The notes under the pieces are model-generated. The model made no database searches. It was not told the origin of the DNA and was given only the letters and a program-made list of their open reading frames with translations. Shown piece after piece: positions 7,634 to 15,104 of a DNA stretch of 15,787 nt. Source of the DNA: CAZJNX01 sp964547415. Lineage in GTDB: Bacteria; Pseudomonadota; Alphaproteobacteria; Rhizobiales; Amorphaceae. The stretch lies in contig CAZJNX010000109.1 of NCBI GenBank assembly GCA_964547415.1, positions 1-15,787 on the forward strand, given 5' to 3'. The position numbers were made by a program, and so were the translations under genes. Within the stretch, counting starts at the first letter, position 1; each line of letters starts with the position of its first letter.

Positions 7634-8787
7634 GACGACAGCTCTTCCTCCAGGAACGTGGCGAGATCGCGAACGTCCACGTCCGCCGTCACGAACGCCC
7701 GTCCGATGCCGCGCACGAGGACGAGGCGCAGCCGGCCCCGCTCGGTCTTCTTGTCCTGGCGCATGGCCTCGAGGAGCCGGTCGGCGCTGGTCTCGAGGCC
7801 CGCGACGTCGGCCACCCGCGTCGGCAGGCCCGCTTCCCGCAGGTGGGCGACGGCGAGGGCGGCATCGCGCGGCGGGCACAGCCCGCGGCGGACCGAGTAG
7901 CGGAACGCCATCGCCATGCCGATCGCCACCGCCTCGCCGTGGACGAGGGTCTCCCCGTAGCCCGCCTCCGCCTCGAGGGCGTGGCCGAAGGTGTGGCCGA
8001 GGTTGAGTAGCGCCCGCTCGCCCGCCTCGCGCTCGTCGGCGGCCACCACCTTCGCCTTCGCCTCGCAGGAACGGGCGACCGCCGTCGCCACCGCGGGGCC
8101 GAGGGCGAAGATCTCCTCCCGCCGCCGCTCCAGCCAGTCGAACAGGTCCCGGTCGCCGATGAAGGCGTACTTCGCCACCTCCGCGTAGCCCGCGCGCATC
8201 TGGCGGGCGGGCAGGGTGGCGAGATGGTCGATGTCGGCGATCACCAGGCCGGGCTGGTGGAAGGCGCCGACGAGGTTCTTGCCGTGGGGCGTGTTGATCC
8301 CGGTCTTGCCGCCGACGGAAGAGTCCACCTGGGCGAGGAGGGTCGTCGGCATCTGCACGAAGGGCATGCCGCGCCGGGCGATCGCCGCGGCGAAGCCCGC
8401 GAGGTCCCCGACGACGCCGCCGCCGAGCGCCACCACCACGTCGCCCCGTTCCAGCCGCGCGGCGAGAATCGCGTCCACCACCTCCTCGAGGACGGGCCAG
8501 GACTTCGCCTGCTCCCCGGCCGGCACCACCACGTGGCGCGCCGCCACGCCGCCTCCCGAAAGGCCGTCCATGACGGACGGCAGGTGGAGGGGGGCGACCG
8601 CCTCGTCGGTCACCACCATGGCGCGGGCGCCCGGGTGGAGGGCGGCGAGGAGCGCGCCCGAGGCGGCGGTGAGGCCCGGCCCGATGAGAATGTCGTAGCC
8701 GCGCGCGCCGAGGTCGACCCGCACCCTTTCGGGCGGGGTGGCCGGGCGCGGGGCGGCCGCGCCGGAAAGGGGGACGTGGGGGGGCAT
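7630..8787 (-). CDS. aroB: 3-dehydroquinate synthase
   Basis: AroB makes 3-dehydroquinate from DAHP, the second step of the shikimate pathway, in the cytoplasm with NAD+ and a divalent metal. The 385 residues carry the nucleotide-binding GGGVVGD at 122-128, MPTTLLAQVDSSVGGKTGIN (about 146-165), the metal-ligand Glu in AEVAKY (Glu203), and the metal-ligand His in NLGHTFGHALE (His265) and in VHGEAVAIGM (His283). The lysine-rich RQDKKTERG near residue 342 is also family-typical. The ATG is at 8785-8787, six bases after the aroK stop. About 20 N-terminal residues precede the first conserved strand, slightly long but common in the class. Downstream it overlaps the CBS-domain gene by four bases. 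Confidence 0.97.
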   Translation of the reverse strand: MPPHVPLSGAAAPRPATPPERVRVDLGARGYDILIGPGLTAASGALLAALHPGARAMVVTDEAVAPLHLPSVMDGLSGGGVAARHVVVPAGEQAKSWPVLEEVVDAILAARLERGDVVVALGGGVVGDLAGFAAAIARRGMPFVQMPTTLLAQVDSSVGGKTGINTPHGKNLVGAFHQPGLVIADIDHLATLPARQMRAGYAEVAKYAFIGDRDLFDWLERRREEIFALGPAVATAVARSCEAKAKVVAADEREAGERALLNLGHTFGHALEAEAGYGETLVHGEAVAIGMAMAFRYSVRRGLCPPRDAALAVAHLREAGLPTRVADVAGLETSADRLLEAMRQDKKTERGRLRLVLVRGIGRAFVTADVDVRDLATFLEEELSS

Positions 8788-8793
8788 GTCGCT

Positions 8794-9429
8794 CTAGCTG
8801 CTGCCTCGGGGATCGGCGGTGCCGGACAGGAGGCCGTCGAGGTCGGCGAGGATCCGCTCCACCACCGCATCGTGGGGCCCGTCGGCGGAGGTCACCGTGA
8901 TATCGGCCGTCGCGAACACCGGCGCCCGCGCCTCGAGGAGGGCGGCCAGCCGCTCCCGCGCGTCGGACCCGGCGAGAAGCGGCCGGTGGGTGCGCCGGCG
9001 CACGCGGGCGTGAAGGGTCTCGAGGTCCGCCTTCAGCCAGACCGACACGCCGTTCGCCCGCACCGCCGCCCGCGTCGCCTCGTCCATGAAGGCGCCGCCG
9101 CCGGTGGCGAGCACCTGGGGCCCGCCCTCGAGGAGACGGCCGATCACCCGCCGCTCGCCGTCGCGGAAGGACGGCTCGCCATGCCGGGCGAAGATCTCCG
9201 AGATGGTCATGCCGGCCGCCCGCTCGATCTCCGTGTCGGCGTCCACGAACGGCACGCCGAGCCGTGCCGCGAGGCGCCGCCCGATCGAGGACTTGCCAGC
9301 GCCCGGCATGCCGACGAGCACCACCGACCGGTCGCCGAGGCGGCGAAGGACCGGCGCCTCGCCGGCCTCGCCGCGTGCGGGCTCGCCCGTGCGCGCGCGC
9401 AAGATCGTCCGTCCTCTTCGCTCCACCAC
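8794..9429 (-). CDS. aroK: Shikimate kinase
   Basis: AroK phosphorylates shikimate with ATP, the fifth step of the shikimate pathway. The product shows the P-loop GMPGAGKSS (40-48), the DAD shikimate-binding pair at 63-65, the ATGGGAF loop at 108-114, and the lid RTHRPLLAG (about 146-154). From GTG at 9427-9429 it is 211 residues. A second GTG follows at once (9424-9426). About 33 residues precede the kinase core, a basic extension often seen in alphaproteobacterial AroK, so the exact start is uncertain. It leads the operon aroK-aroB-CBS protein and is divergent from xerD across a 94-base spacer. No Shine-Dalgarno sequence is obvious. Confidence 0.95.
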   Translation of the reverse strand: MVERRGRTILRARTGEPARGEAGEAPVLRRLGDRSVVLVGMPGAGKSSIGRRLAARLGVPFVDADTEIERAAGMTISEIFARHGEPSFRDGERRVIGRLLEGGPQVLATGGGAFMDEATRAAVRANGVSVWLKADLETLHARVRRRTHRPLLAGSDARERLAALLEARAPVFATADITVTSADGPHDAVVERILADLDGLLSGTADPRGSS

Positions 9430-9434
9430 CCATT

Positions 9435-9463
9435 CTTGAACGGGTCCCGTTACGGCCTGTCAA
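9435..9463 (-). promoter_or_regulatory. Possible housekeeping promoter for aroK
   Basis: On the minus strand a perfect -35 TTGACA (9463-9458) is followed after 17 bases by TTCAAG (9440-9435), a poor -10. If used, transcription would begin close to the GTG start of aroK, which would make the message nearly leaderless and would fit the lack of a ribosome site. The -35 is convincing, the -10 is not. Confidence 0.3.
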
Positions 9464-9523
9464 GGTCGCCGCGCCATCCTCCGCCGTCCGGCGGCCCCTC
9501 GCCGCCCGGAGAGGAGGCGCACC

Positions 9524-10453
9524 ATGACCGACCTGCAGGCCGAGGCGTTCCTGGAGATGATGGCGGCCGAACGGGGCGCCGCCGACAACACCCTCGCCGC
9601 CTACCGGCGGGACCTCGACGCGCTGGCGCGGTTCCTCAAAGGCCGGGGCCGGCGGCCCCTCGAGGCGGGCACTGAGGACCTGTCCGCCTTCGCCGAGGCG
9701 CTCGGCCGGCGCGGCTACGCGCCCTCCTCCCAGGCGCGGATGCTGTCGGCCGTCCGCCGGTTCTACCGCTTTCTTTACGCCGAGGGCCTTCGGGACGACG
9801 ACCCGGCCGCGCGCCTCAAGAACCCGAAGCCGCGCCGGCCGCTGCCGAAGACGCTCTCGGTGGAGGAGGTGACGCGCCTCCTCGACCTCGCCGCCGCGGA
9901 GGCGGACGCGGCCGCGGCCGGCGAGGGGCCGGGCGCGCTCGCGGCGCTGCGCCGGCACGCCCTCCTCGAGGTCCTCTACGCCTCGGGGCTGCGCGTGTCG
10001 GAACTCCTCTCCCTGCCGGCGGCCGCGGGGCGCGCGCGGGAGGCGATCCTCGTGGCGGGCAAGGGCGGGCGGGAACGGCTCGTGCCCCTGTCGGAGACCG
10101 CCCGCGCCGCCCTCGCGCGCTACCGCGCCGCCCTCGGCCGCTCGCCCTCCCGCTTCCTGTTTCCGGCCGACGGCGCGAGCGGGCACCTGACGCGGCAGGC
10201 CTTCGCCCGCGACCTGAAGGCGCTCGCCGTCAGGGCGGGCCTTCCCGGGCGGGACGTGTCGCCCCACGTCCTGCGCCACGCCTTCGCGAGCCATCTCCTC
10301 GCGGGCGGGGCCGACCTGCGCGCAGTGCAGTCGCTCCTCGGCCACGTCGACATCGCGACGACGGAAATCTATACCCACGTCGCCCGGGACGCGCTGAAGC
10401 GCGTCGTCCTCGAGCGCCACCCCCTCGGCGGGAACGGGCGCGAGGAGGGCTGA
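9524..10453 (+). CDS. xerD: Site-specific tyrosine recombinase XerD
   Basis: XerD with XerC resolves chromosome dimers at dif. The 309-residue protein has the N-terminal SAM-like DNA-binding domain (about 3-90, with DNTLAAYRRDL and ARMLSAVRRFYRFLYAEG) and the catalytic domain with all expected residues: Arg157 (SGLRVSEL), Lys180 (GKGGRERLVPL), His248 and Arg251 (SPHVLRHAFASHLL), His274 (LLGHVDIATT) and the nucleophile Tyr283 (EIYTHV). The ATG at 9524 follows a strong GAGAGGAGG ribosome site. XerD is favoured over XerC by the LKNPKPRRPLPKTLS linker and by its place next to aroK and accA, an arrangement common in alphaproteobacteria. No neighbouring mobile-element genes suggest an integrase role. 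Confidence 0.93.
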   Translation: MTDLQAEAFLEMMAAERGAADNTLAAYRRDLDALARFLKGRGRRPLEAGTEDLSAFAEALGRRGYAPSSQARMLSAVRRFYRFLYAEGLRDDDPAARLKNPKPRRPLPKTLSVEEVTRLLDLAAAEADAAAAGEGPGALAALRRHALLEVLYASGLRVSELLSLPAAAGRAREAILVAGKGGRERLVPLSETARAALARYRAALGRSPSRFLFPADGASGHLTRQAFARDLKALAVRAGLPGRDVSPHVLRHAFASHLLAGGADLRAVQSLLGHVDIATTEIYTHVARDALKRVVLERHPLGGNGREEG

Positions 10454-10530
10454 GACGTCCGCCCGCACGGGGGCCCGCGGGCGCGGCCGTTTCCCGAGAC
10501 CGCCGGCCCCCGCGAGCTTGCGGACCATCC

Positions 10531-11502
10531 ATGAGTGCCCTTCACAGCTTTCTCGAGTTCGAGCGACCCGTCGCGGACGTGATCGGAAAGATCCAGGAGT
10601 TGCGCGCCGTCGGGACGGCCGACGGGGCGGAGATCGCCGTCGACGTGCGCGATGAGATCGCCCGGCTCGAGGCGAAGGCCGCCCAGGCGCTGTCCGACCT
10701 CTACGCCAAGCTCACGCCCTGGCAGAAGACCCAGGTCGCCCGCCACCCGGACCGGCCCCACACCCTCGCCTACGTGGAGCGCCTCCTTAACGACGTCACC
10801 CCGCTCGCCGGCGACCGCACGTTCGGCGAGGACGCGGCGGTGGTGGCGGGAGTCGGCCGGTTCCGCGGCCGCTCCGTCGCCGTCCTCGGGCAGGAGCGCG
10901 GGCACGACACGGAAAGCCGCCTTCACCGAAACTTCGGGATGGCGCGGCCCGAGGGCTACCGGAAGGCGGTGCGCGTCATGGACCTCGCCGAGCGGTTCGG
11001 CATGCCGGTCTTGAGCTTCATCGACACGGCGGGCGCCTATCCGGGCATCGGCGCGGAGGAGCGCGGGCAGGCCGAGGCGATCGCCCGATCCACCGAGAAG
11101 GGGCTGGCCCTCACGGTCCCGTCCGTCGCCGTCGTCATCGGCGAGGGGGGCTCGGGCGGGGCCATCGCGCTCGCCACGGCGAGCCGCGTCTTCATGCTGG
11201 AGCACGCGATCTACAGCGTGATCTCGCCGGAAGGGGCCGCCTCCATCCTGTGGCGGGACGCCGCCCGGGCCCAGGACGCGGCGTCCGCCATGAAGATCAC
11301 CGCCCAGGACCTCCTCAGGATGAAGGTGATCGACGGCATCGTGACCGAGCCCATCGGCGGCGCCCACCGGGATCCGGACGCGGCCATCGCGGCGGTCGGC
11401 GACACCCTCGCCGCTGCCCTCGACGACCTGTCGGCCCTGTCCCCGCGGGAGATCCGGGACGCCCGGCGCGCGCGCTTCATGGAAATCGGCCGCACCCTGT
11501 GA
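10531..11502 (+). CDS. accA: Acetyl-CoA carboxylase carboxyltransferase, alpha subunit
   Basis: AccA with AccD transfers carboxyl from biotin on AccB to acetyl-CoA, giving malonyl-CoA for fatty-acid synthesis. The 323 residues match the family from end to end: the FLEFERPVADVIGKIQEL helix (7-24), LTPWQKTQVARHPDRPH (61-77), GQERGHDTESRLHRNFGMA (120-138), FIDTAGAYPGIGAEERGQ (163-180), the oxyanion-loop GEGGSGGA (204-211) and SPEGAASILWRDA (232-244). The ATG at 10531 gives the standard N-terminus; the ribosome site is weak. It lies 77 bases after xerD on the same strand, so the two may be co-transcribed, though no overlap forces this. AccD is not in the window. Confidence 0.97.
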   Translation: MSALHSFLEFERPVADVIGKIQELRAVGTADGAEIAVDVRDEIARLEAKAAQALSDLYAKLTPWQKTQVARHPDRPHTLAYVERLLNDVTPLAGDRTFGEDAAVVAGVGRFRGRSVAVLGQERGHDTESRLHRNFGMARPEGYRKAVRVMDLAERFGMPVLSFIDTAGAYPGIGAEERGQAEAIARSTEKGLALTVPSVAVVIGEGGSGGAIALATASRVFMLEHAIYSVISPEGAASILWRDAARAQDAASAMKITAQDLLRMKVIDGIVTEPIGGAHRDPDAAIAAVGDTLAAALDDLSALSPREIRDARRARFMEIGRTL

Positions 11503-11805
11503 ACCGGCCGGCCCTGTTGCCGTGCTGCAACGTCCACCGACTTTGTGCGTCCGGTGGCGGCGCGACGGGCGCCTTCGTCCGCGTCATCCGGGCCGGCGCC
11601 AGCTATAAAGTGGGACGGCGGGGTTGATGGCGCCGGCGTTAGGCCGCTAGGAGCCACGGAACGCGAGGCCCCTGCGGCAGGGCAGCTCCGGACAAGCTGC
11701 CCGTCCGACAAGGGGCGGTAACCCTTCGCCAAGGGTTGCGAACGATAACCGGGTGTCCCCACGGGTGGCCGAGCGGCCGCGCGGGGCACGGATCGAGGCC
11801 CGACG
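11503..11805 (+). other. Spacer before the YafK-like gene with a possible structured leader
   Basis: No gene is seen in these 303 bases. TATAAA at 11604-11609 could be a -10, without a clear -35. From 11668 to 11789 several pairings follow each other: GCCCCT (11668-11673) with AGGGGC (11711-11716), enclosing a perfect 8-base stem (11680-11687 with 11695-11702); then a perfect 7-base stem AACCCTT/AAGGGTT (11720-11726 with 11731-11737, loop CGCC); then GTG-CCCC (11753-11760) with GGGGCAC (11783-11789), enclosing GGCC-GAGC-GGCC. They end 16 bases before the ATG. I do not recognise a known riboswitch or small RNA. Confidence 0.4.
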
Positions 11806-13272
11806 ATGTTCCATCGCCTTCGCGTGCTGATCGTGATGCTCCTTGCGGCGGCGGTTCTCGCCGGCTGCCAGGTGAGCGAGTTCGCCGCCACCGAGAAGCA
11901 CCTGGCGCCGGTACCCGGCCACCTGAAGCGCAAGATGGCCATGCTCGGGATGGACGAGCGGGCGCCCATCCTCATCCGCATCTTCAAGGAGGAGGACGAG
12001 CTCGAGGTCTGGAAAAAGAAGCGGGACGGGACCTACGGCCTTCTCCAGACGTACGAGATCTGCGCGTGGTCCGGTGACCTCGGCCCCAAGCTGAAGGAGG
12101 GCGACCGGCAGTCGCCCGAGGGGTTCTACATCGTCCACCCGTACCAGATGAACCCGAATTCCAGCTACCACCTCGCCTTCAACCTCGGCTTTCCCAACGC
12201 GTACGACCGCTCCCACGGCCGCACCGGCTCGTTCCTGATGGTGCACGGCGACTGCTCGTCCCGCGGCTGCTACGCCATGGAGGACGACCAGATCGAGGAG
12301 ATCTACGCCCTCGCGCGGGACGCCTTCCGCGGCGGCCAGCGGGCCTTCCAGGTCCAGGCGTTCCCCTTCCACATGACGCCGGAGAACATGGCCCGTCACC
12401 ACGACAGCCAGTGGCTGCCGTTCTGGAAGATGCTGAAGGAAGGGTACGACCACTTCGAGGTGACGAAGCTCGAGCCGAAGGTGGACGTGTGCGGTCGCCG
12501 CTACGTGTTCAACACCGAACCGCGCAACGGCGGCTCCTTCAGCCCGACCGCCGAGTGCCCGATCTTCGACGTGCCGCAGGACATCTGGGTGCAGGTGGCC
12601 TCCAAGCAGCGCGAGGACGACGCGCGTCTCGCGCGCCTGATCGCGGCGAAGGAGCGTCGCGACATGCGCGAGGAGGAGTGGGAGGCGCGCCGCGCCCTCA
12701 TCGCGAGCTTCTTCGGATCCGACGAGCGGACGGGGGGTGACGCTGCCGAGGCCGCCTCCATCGCTGCCGCCGTCCGTGGCGGCGACGCCTCCCCCGCGGC
12801 CCGCTCCCCGCTGCCGCAGCTCGCAGCAGTGCCGCCCGCCGACCGGGCGACTACCCGCGCCGCCCGGCCGGAGCGCCCGGCGGAGACCGCGCGGGCGACG
12901 ACGCCGTCGGCCCCCGCCGATGTTGCCACGGTGCCGTCCACCGCGGGCGTCGTGCCGGTGCCCCGCGCCGCGCCCGAGCGCCCGGCATCGGCCGCGCCTT
13001 CGTCGGACCGCGGCGGGTTCGCCTTCCGCGTCCCGAACCCCTTCGGTAACGGCGCACGCGAGGAACCGCGGGCCGCGACCGACGACGCCGAGCCTGCCAC
13101 GCCGGTGGCCTCCACCGCCGCGCCGCCGCAACCGGCCCCCGCCGAGCCCGCGCCGCAGGAGGAGAGGAAGGGTTTCGTCGCCGGCGTGGCCGAGGGCACG
13201 AAGAACCTCATGGGTGCGGCGGGTTCCGGCGTCGGCAGCCTCTGGCGCGGCGCGACCGGGCTCTTCGACTGA
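11806..13272 (+). CDS. YafK-like L,D-transpeptidase-fold (YkuD) lipoprotein
   Basis: The N-terminus is a lipoprotein signal with lipobox LAGC (Cys21), so the protein is probably lipid-anchored on the periplasmic side of a membrane. Residues about 50-200 form a YkuD domain of the YafK type: ILIRIFKEEDELEVWKK, the GPKLKEGDRQSPEGFY segment, SYHLAFNLGFPNAYDR, and the catalytic HGDCSSRGCYAM with His147 and Cys155. In E. coli the YafK protein (DpaA) cuts the link between Braun lipoprotein and peptidoglycan rather than making crosslinks; whether this homologue hydrolyses or transfers is unknown. A charged helical stretch follows (about 265-303). From about 310 to 455 the chain is Ala/Pro/Thr-rich, and it ends in a Gly-rich, helix-like segment (GFVAGVAEGTKNLMG...) that is about 34 residues long. 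Total 488 residues, much longer than YafK. The start is ATG 11806 with only a weak ribosome site. Confidence 0.88.
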   Translation: MFHRLRVLIVMLLAAAVLAGCQVSEFAATEKHLAPVPGHLKRKMAMLGMDERAPILIRIFKEEDELEVWKKKRDGTYGLLQTYEICAWSGDLGPKLKEGDRQSPEGFYIVHPYQMNPNSSYHLAFNLGFPNAYDRSHGRTGSFLMVHGDCSSRGCYAMEDDQIEEIYALARDAFRGGQRAFQVQAFPFHMTPENMARHHDSQWLPFWKMLKEGYDHFEVTKLEPKVDVCGRRYVFNTEPRNGGSFSPTAECPIFDVPQDIWVQVASKQREDDARLARLIAAKERRDMREEEWEARRALIASFFGSDERTGGDAAEAASIAAAVRGGDASPAARSPLPQLAAVPPADRATTRAARPERPAETARATTPSAPADVATVPSTAGVVPVPRAAPERPASAAPSSDRGGFAFRVPNPFGNGAREEPRAATDDAEPATPVASTAAPPQPAPAEPAPQEERKGFVAGVAEGTKNLMGAAGSGVGSLWRGATGLFD

Positions 13273-13315
13273 GCCTCCTGCCCGCTGGCCGCCCGGTCGG
13301 CGACGGTCGCCTCCG

Positions 13316-13334
13316 CCACGCCTGACCGGCGTGG
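13316..13334 (+). terminator. Candidate terminator hairpin after the YafK-like gene
   Basis: A perfect 7-base stem CCACGCC/GGCGTGG with loop TGACC lies 44 bases after the stop. No T run follows. The spacer here is convergent with the YihY gene, so the hairpin could serve either strand or be incidental. Confidence 0.35.
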
Positions 13335-13443
13335 TCGCTCCTGCCGCGCGATGATGGCCCCGCCCACCGGCTTCGTGCGGGCGCCCCCTCCCCCGGGCCA
13401 GACCTTCCAAGCGCCGGGTCGCGCCGCGAGCGCGCCGTGCTCC

Positions 13444-14469
13444 TCAGCCCTTCGCGGTCCCCTCGTCCGCGTCCTCCCCGGGCTTGACGAGGGCGGGGGC
13501 GAGAGTGTCGGCGCGGTAGGCGCCGCGGCGTCCCATGGGCCGGCCGGGCCCGACGGTGGTGTCGGTGGCGAGCTGGTGCTCGATTTCCGCATTGAGCTCG
13601 GCGCCGATCAGGAGCACGAACACCGACACGTAGATCCACAGCATGAAGCCGATGACCGCGCCGAGCGATCCGTAGGTCACGTTGTAGTCGGCGAAGTGGG
13701 CGATGTAGAAGGAGAAGATCCCCGAGGCGACGAGCCAGGCGAGGGCGGTGAATGCGCTCCCCCAGCCGAGCCAGCGCCAGCGGGCGGCCTGCCGGCTCGG
13801 CCCGATCCGGTAGACGATCATCAGGCTGAGAGTCGCCGCGACGAGGAGCGTCGGCCAGCGCAGTACCGCCACGGCCCACCCCACCGCGTCCCCGAGGCCG
13901 AGCCGCCCCAGGACGATGGGCGAGGCGACGGTCACCCCCATCAGGAGCAGTCCCACGACGAAGAGGGCGAGCGCCGCCCGGAACGAGGCGAGGTTGAAGC
14001 GCACGAAGCTGCGCTTCTCCTTCTCCTCGTAGACCACGTTGAGCGCCACGAACAGCGCCTTGAGCCCGGCGTTCGCGAACCAGAAGGTGACCGCGAAACC
14101 GGTGAGGAAAGCGATGCCGAGCCGCGTGTTGCCCTGGTCCACGAAGCGCGACAGGGCCGTCTCGAGGAGCGCGAGCGCCTCGTCCGGCAGCACCCCGCGC
14201 AGGGTCGCGAGCTGGTCCTGCAGCGCCGCCGGGTCGGCGAGCAGGCCCCAGAGCGCGGCCACGGCCGCGAGCGCCGGGAAGATCGACAGGATCAAAAAGA
14301 AGCTGACGCCCCCCGCGATCAGCGACAGGCTGTGCTCCTCCATCCGCTTCGGCACCCGCCGCAGGATGTCCCGCCACCCCTTCCGCGTGATCTGCGAGAC
14401 GCGGCTCGCATAGCGCCCGCGCGCCGCCTCGCGCGCGACGTCGACGGTCGTGGCTTCCCGCTGCTCCAT
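13444..14469 (-). CDS. YihY/BrkB-family inner-membrane protein
   Basis: This 341-residue protein has the YihY/virulence-factor BrkB layout. It begins with a basic cytoplasmic N-terminus ending in RKGWRDILRRVPKRMEEH. The first membrane helix carries the family motif SLIAGGVSFFLILSIFPALA (about 49-68). About five further helices are seen, with FAVTFWFANAGLKALFVALNVVYEE (about 125-149), YRIGPSR, TYGSLGAVIGFMLWIYVSVFVLLIGAELNAEIE and a polar tail. The ATG at 14467-14469 is preceded by GGGAG at a proper distance. The family was once called ribonuclease BN by error; its real function is not settled, with transport or envelope roles suggested. It is divergent from a PRC-barrel gene across a spacer with stress-type promoter motifs. 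The frame stays open upstream to 15555 only as antisense of the PRC gene. Confidence 0.92.
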   Translation of the reverse strand: MEQREATTVDVAREAARGRYASRVSQITRKGWRDILRRVPKRMEEHSLSLIAGGVSFFLILSIFPALAAVAALWGLLADPAALQDQLATLRGVLPDEALALLETALSRFVDQGNTRLGIAFLTGFAVTFWFANAGLKALFVALNVVYEEKEKRSFVRFNLASFRAALALFVVGLLLMGVTVASPIVLGRLGLGDAVGWAVAVLRWPTLLVAATLSLMIVYRIGPSRQAARWRWLGWGSAFTALAWLVASGIFSFYIAHFADYNVTYGSLGAVIGFMLWIYVSVFVLLIGAELNAEIEHQLATDTTVGPGRPMGRRGAYRADTLAPALVKPGEDADEGTAKG

Positions 14470-14514
14470 GATCTCCCGTTTCCCTCGGCGCCGATGGTCT
14501 GGCGACCACGGGTG

Positions 14515-14539
14515 AACCGCCGGAACGGAAGGCCGTTCC
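14515..14539 (-). promoter_or_regulatory. Near-consensus EcfG-type promoter for the YihY gene
   Basis: On the minus strand GGAAC (14539-14535) is followed after 16 bases by GGTT (14518-14515). The EcfG/SigT consensus of the alphaproteobacterial general stress response is GGAAC-N16/17-CGTT, so one base differs in the -10. The motif sits 45 to 70 bases before the YihY start. The GGAAC is also one arm of the perfect inverted repeat at 14521-14540, so it may have another explanation. Confidence 0.35.
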
Positions 14540-14540
14540 G
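14521..14540. repeat. Perfect inverted repeat in the YihY/PRC spacer
   Basis: CGGAACGG and CCGTTCCG flank a four-base AAGG loop. The repeat lies midway between the divergent YihY and PRC-barrel genes and could be an operator for a dimeric regulator or an RNA hairpin. It overlaps the minus-strand GGAAC element. Confidence 0.5.
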
Positions 14541-14557
14541 ATGCACGCGGCGCTCGC

Positions 14558-14583
14558 GGAACGACCTGCTGCCGCCTTCCGTT
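14558..14583 (+). promoter_or_regulatory. EcfG-type (general stress) promoter for the PRC-barrel gene
   Basis: GGAAC (14558-14562) and CGTT (14580-14583) are separated by 17 bases, an exact match to the consensus used by the EcfG/SigT/RpoE2 sigma factors of alphaproteobacteria. It would place the transcript start about 30 bases before the ATG at 14626, with the ribosome site GAAGGAG well inside the leader. Small secreted or PRC-barrel proteins are common members of this regulon, which fits. Confidence 0.6.
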
Positions 14584-14625
14584 GACCCACGACCCATTCG
14601 TCGGGAACCGAAAAGAAGGAGCAGC

Positions 14626-15048
14626 ATGATGACCCGCGCAGGAATCGCGCTGGCCGCGATCATGGTCTTCGCCGCGCCGGCCGCCGCCCAGGACGGGGAA
14701 CAGGTCGCCGCCGCCCCCGCCGGCCCCCTCACCATCGACGGGATGACCGCCCTTGTGGCGGCCGACGATTCCGGCCGCGCCGTCCCGGAGTTCGGAGGCG
14801 CGAGCGTCGGCGAGATCGACGACATGGAGGTCTTCGGCGCGAACGACGAGGAAGTCGGCGACGTGGAGCGGGTGCTCGCCACGACCGAGGGGACCGTCGC
14901 GGCCGTCGTCGTGGAGGTCGGCGGCTTCCTCGGCATCGGCGACAAGGAGGTGATCGTCCCCCTCGACAGGCTCCGCCGGGTCGGCGACCTCCTCACCACG
15001 GACCTCACCGAGGAGGAGCTCGAGCAGCTCCCCGAATGGGAGGACTGA
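14626..15048 (+). CDS. Secreted PRC-barrel domain protein
   Basis: The 140-residue protein has a classic signal peptide (residues 1-21, MMTRAG followed by an Ala-rich hydrophobic core and APAAA-Q), so it is exported. A PRC-barrel-like domain fills about 60-135: the GASVGEIDDMEVFGANDEEVGDVERVL strand pair, then VAAVVVEVGGFLGIGDKEVIVPLDRL, then TTDLTEEELEQLPEWED, the acidic end typical of small periplasmic PRC proteins in Hyphomicrobiales. Its precise role is unknown; the domain is a protein-interaction barrel related to that of PRC-H and RimM. Two adjacent ATG codons (14626 and 14629) follow GAAGGAG. A longer reading upstream to 13351 is antisense of the YihY gene. The likely EcfG-type promoter points to induction in general stress. 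Confidence 0.88.
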   Translation: MMTRAGIALAAIMVFAAPAAAQDGEQVAAAPAGPLTIDGMTALVAADDSGRAVPEFGGASVGEIDDMEVFGANDEEVGDVERVLATTEGTVAAVVVEVGGFLGIGDKEVIVPLDRLRRVGDLLTTDLTEEELEQLPEWED

Positions 15049-15061
15049 CCCCCGCGGCACG

Positions 15062-15089
15062 AAAAAAGGGGGCGGCCGCGGCCGCCCCC
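15062..15089 (-). terminator. Rho-independent terminator of groEL
   Basis: A perfect 22-base palindrome (15068-15089; arms 15068-15077 and 15080-15089) is followed on the minus strand by six T (15067-15062). It stands 43 bases after the groEL stop and is the clearest intrinsic terminator in the window. It may also stop readthrough from the PRC-barrel gene coming the other way. Confidence 0.85.
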
Positions 15090-15104
15090 GAACGATCGGT
15101 GTAG

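Noticed and set aside
9524..10453. xerD as an integrase of a mobile element
   Set aside because: It sits in a conserved housekeeping context between aroK and accA, with no tRNA, attachment repeat or cargo genes, so the cell's own XerD is the simpler reading.
6350..10528. A 1392-residue open reading on the minus strand
   Set aside because: Only the part from 7633 down to 6350 is a real gene. The remainder is antisense of xerD and out-of-frame aroB/aroK text, rich in Arg, Pro and Gly, as expected in GC-rich DNA.
13351..14625. A long N-terminal extension of the PRC-barrel protein
   Set aside because: It is antisense of the YihY gene. The true start has a signal peptide, a good ribosome site and a promoter motif just upstream.
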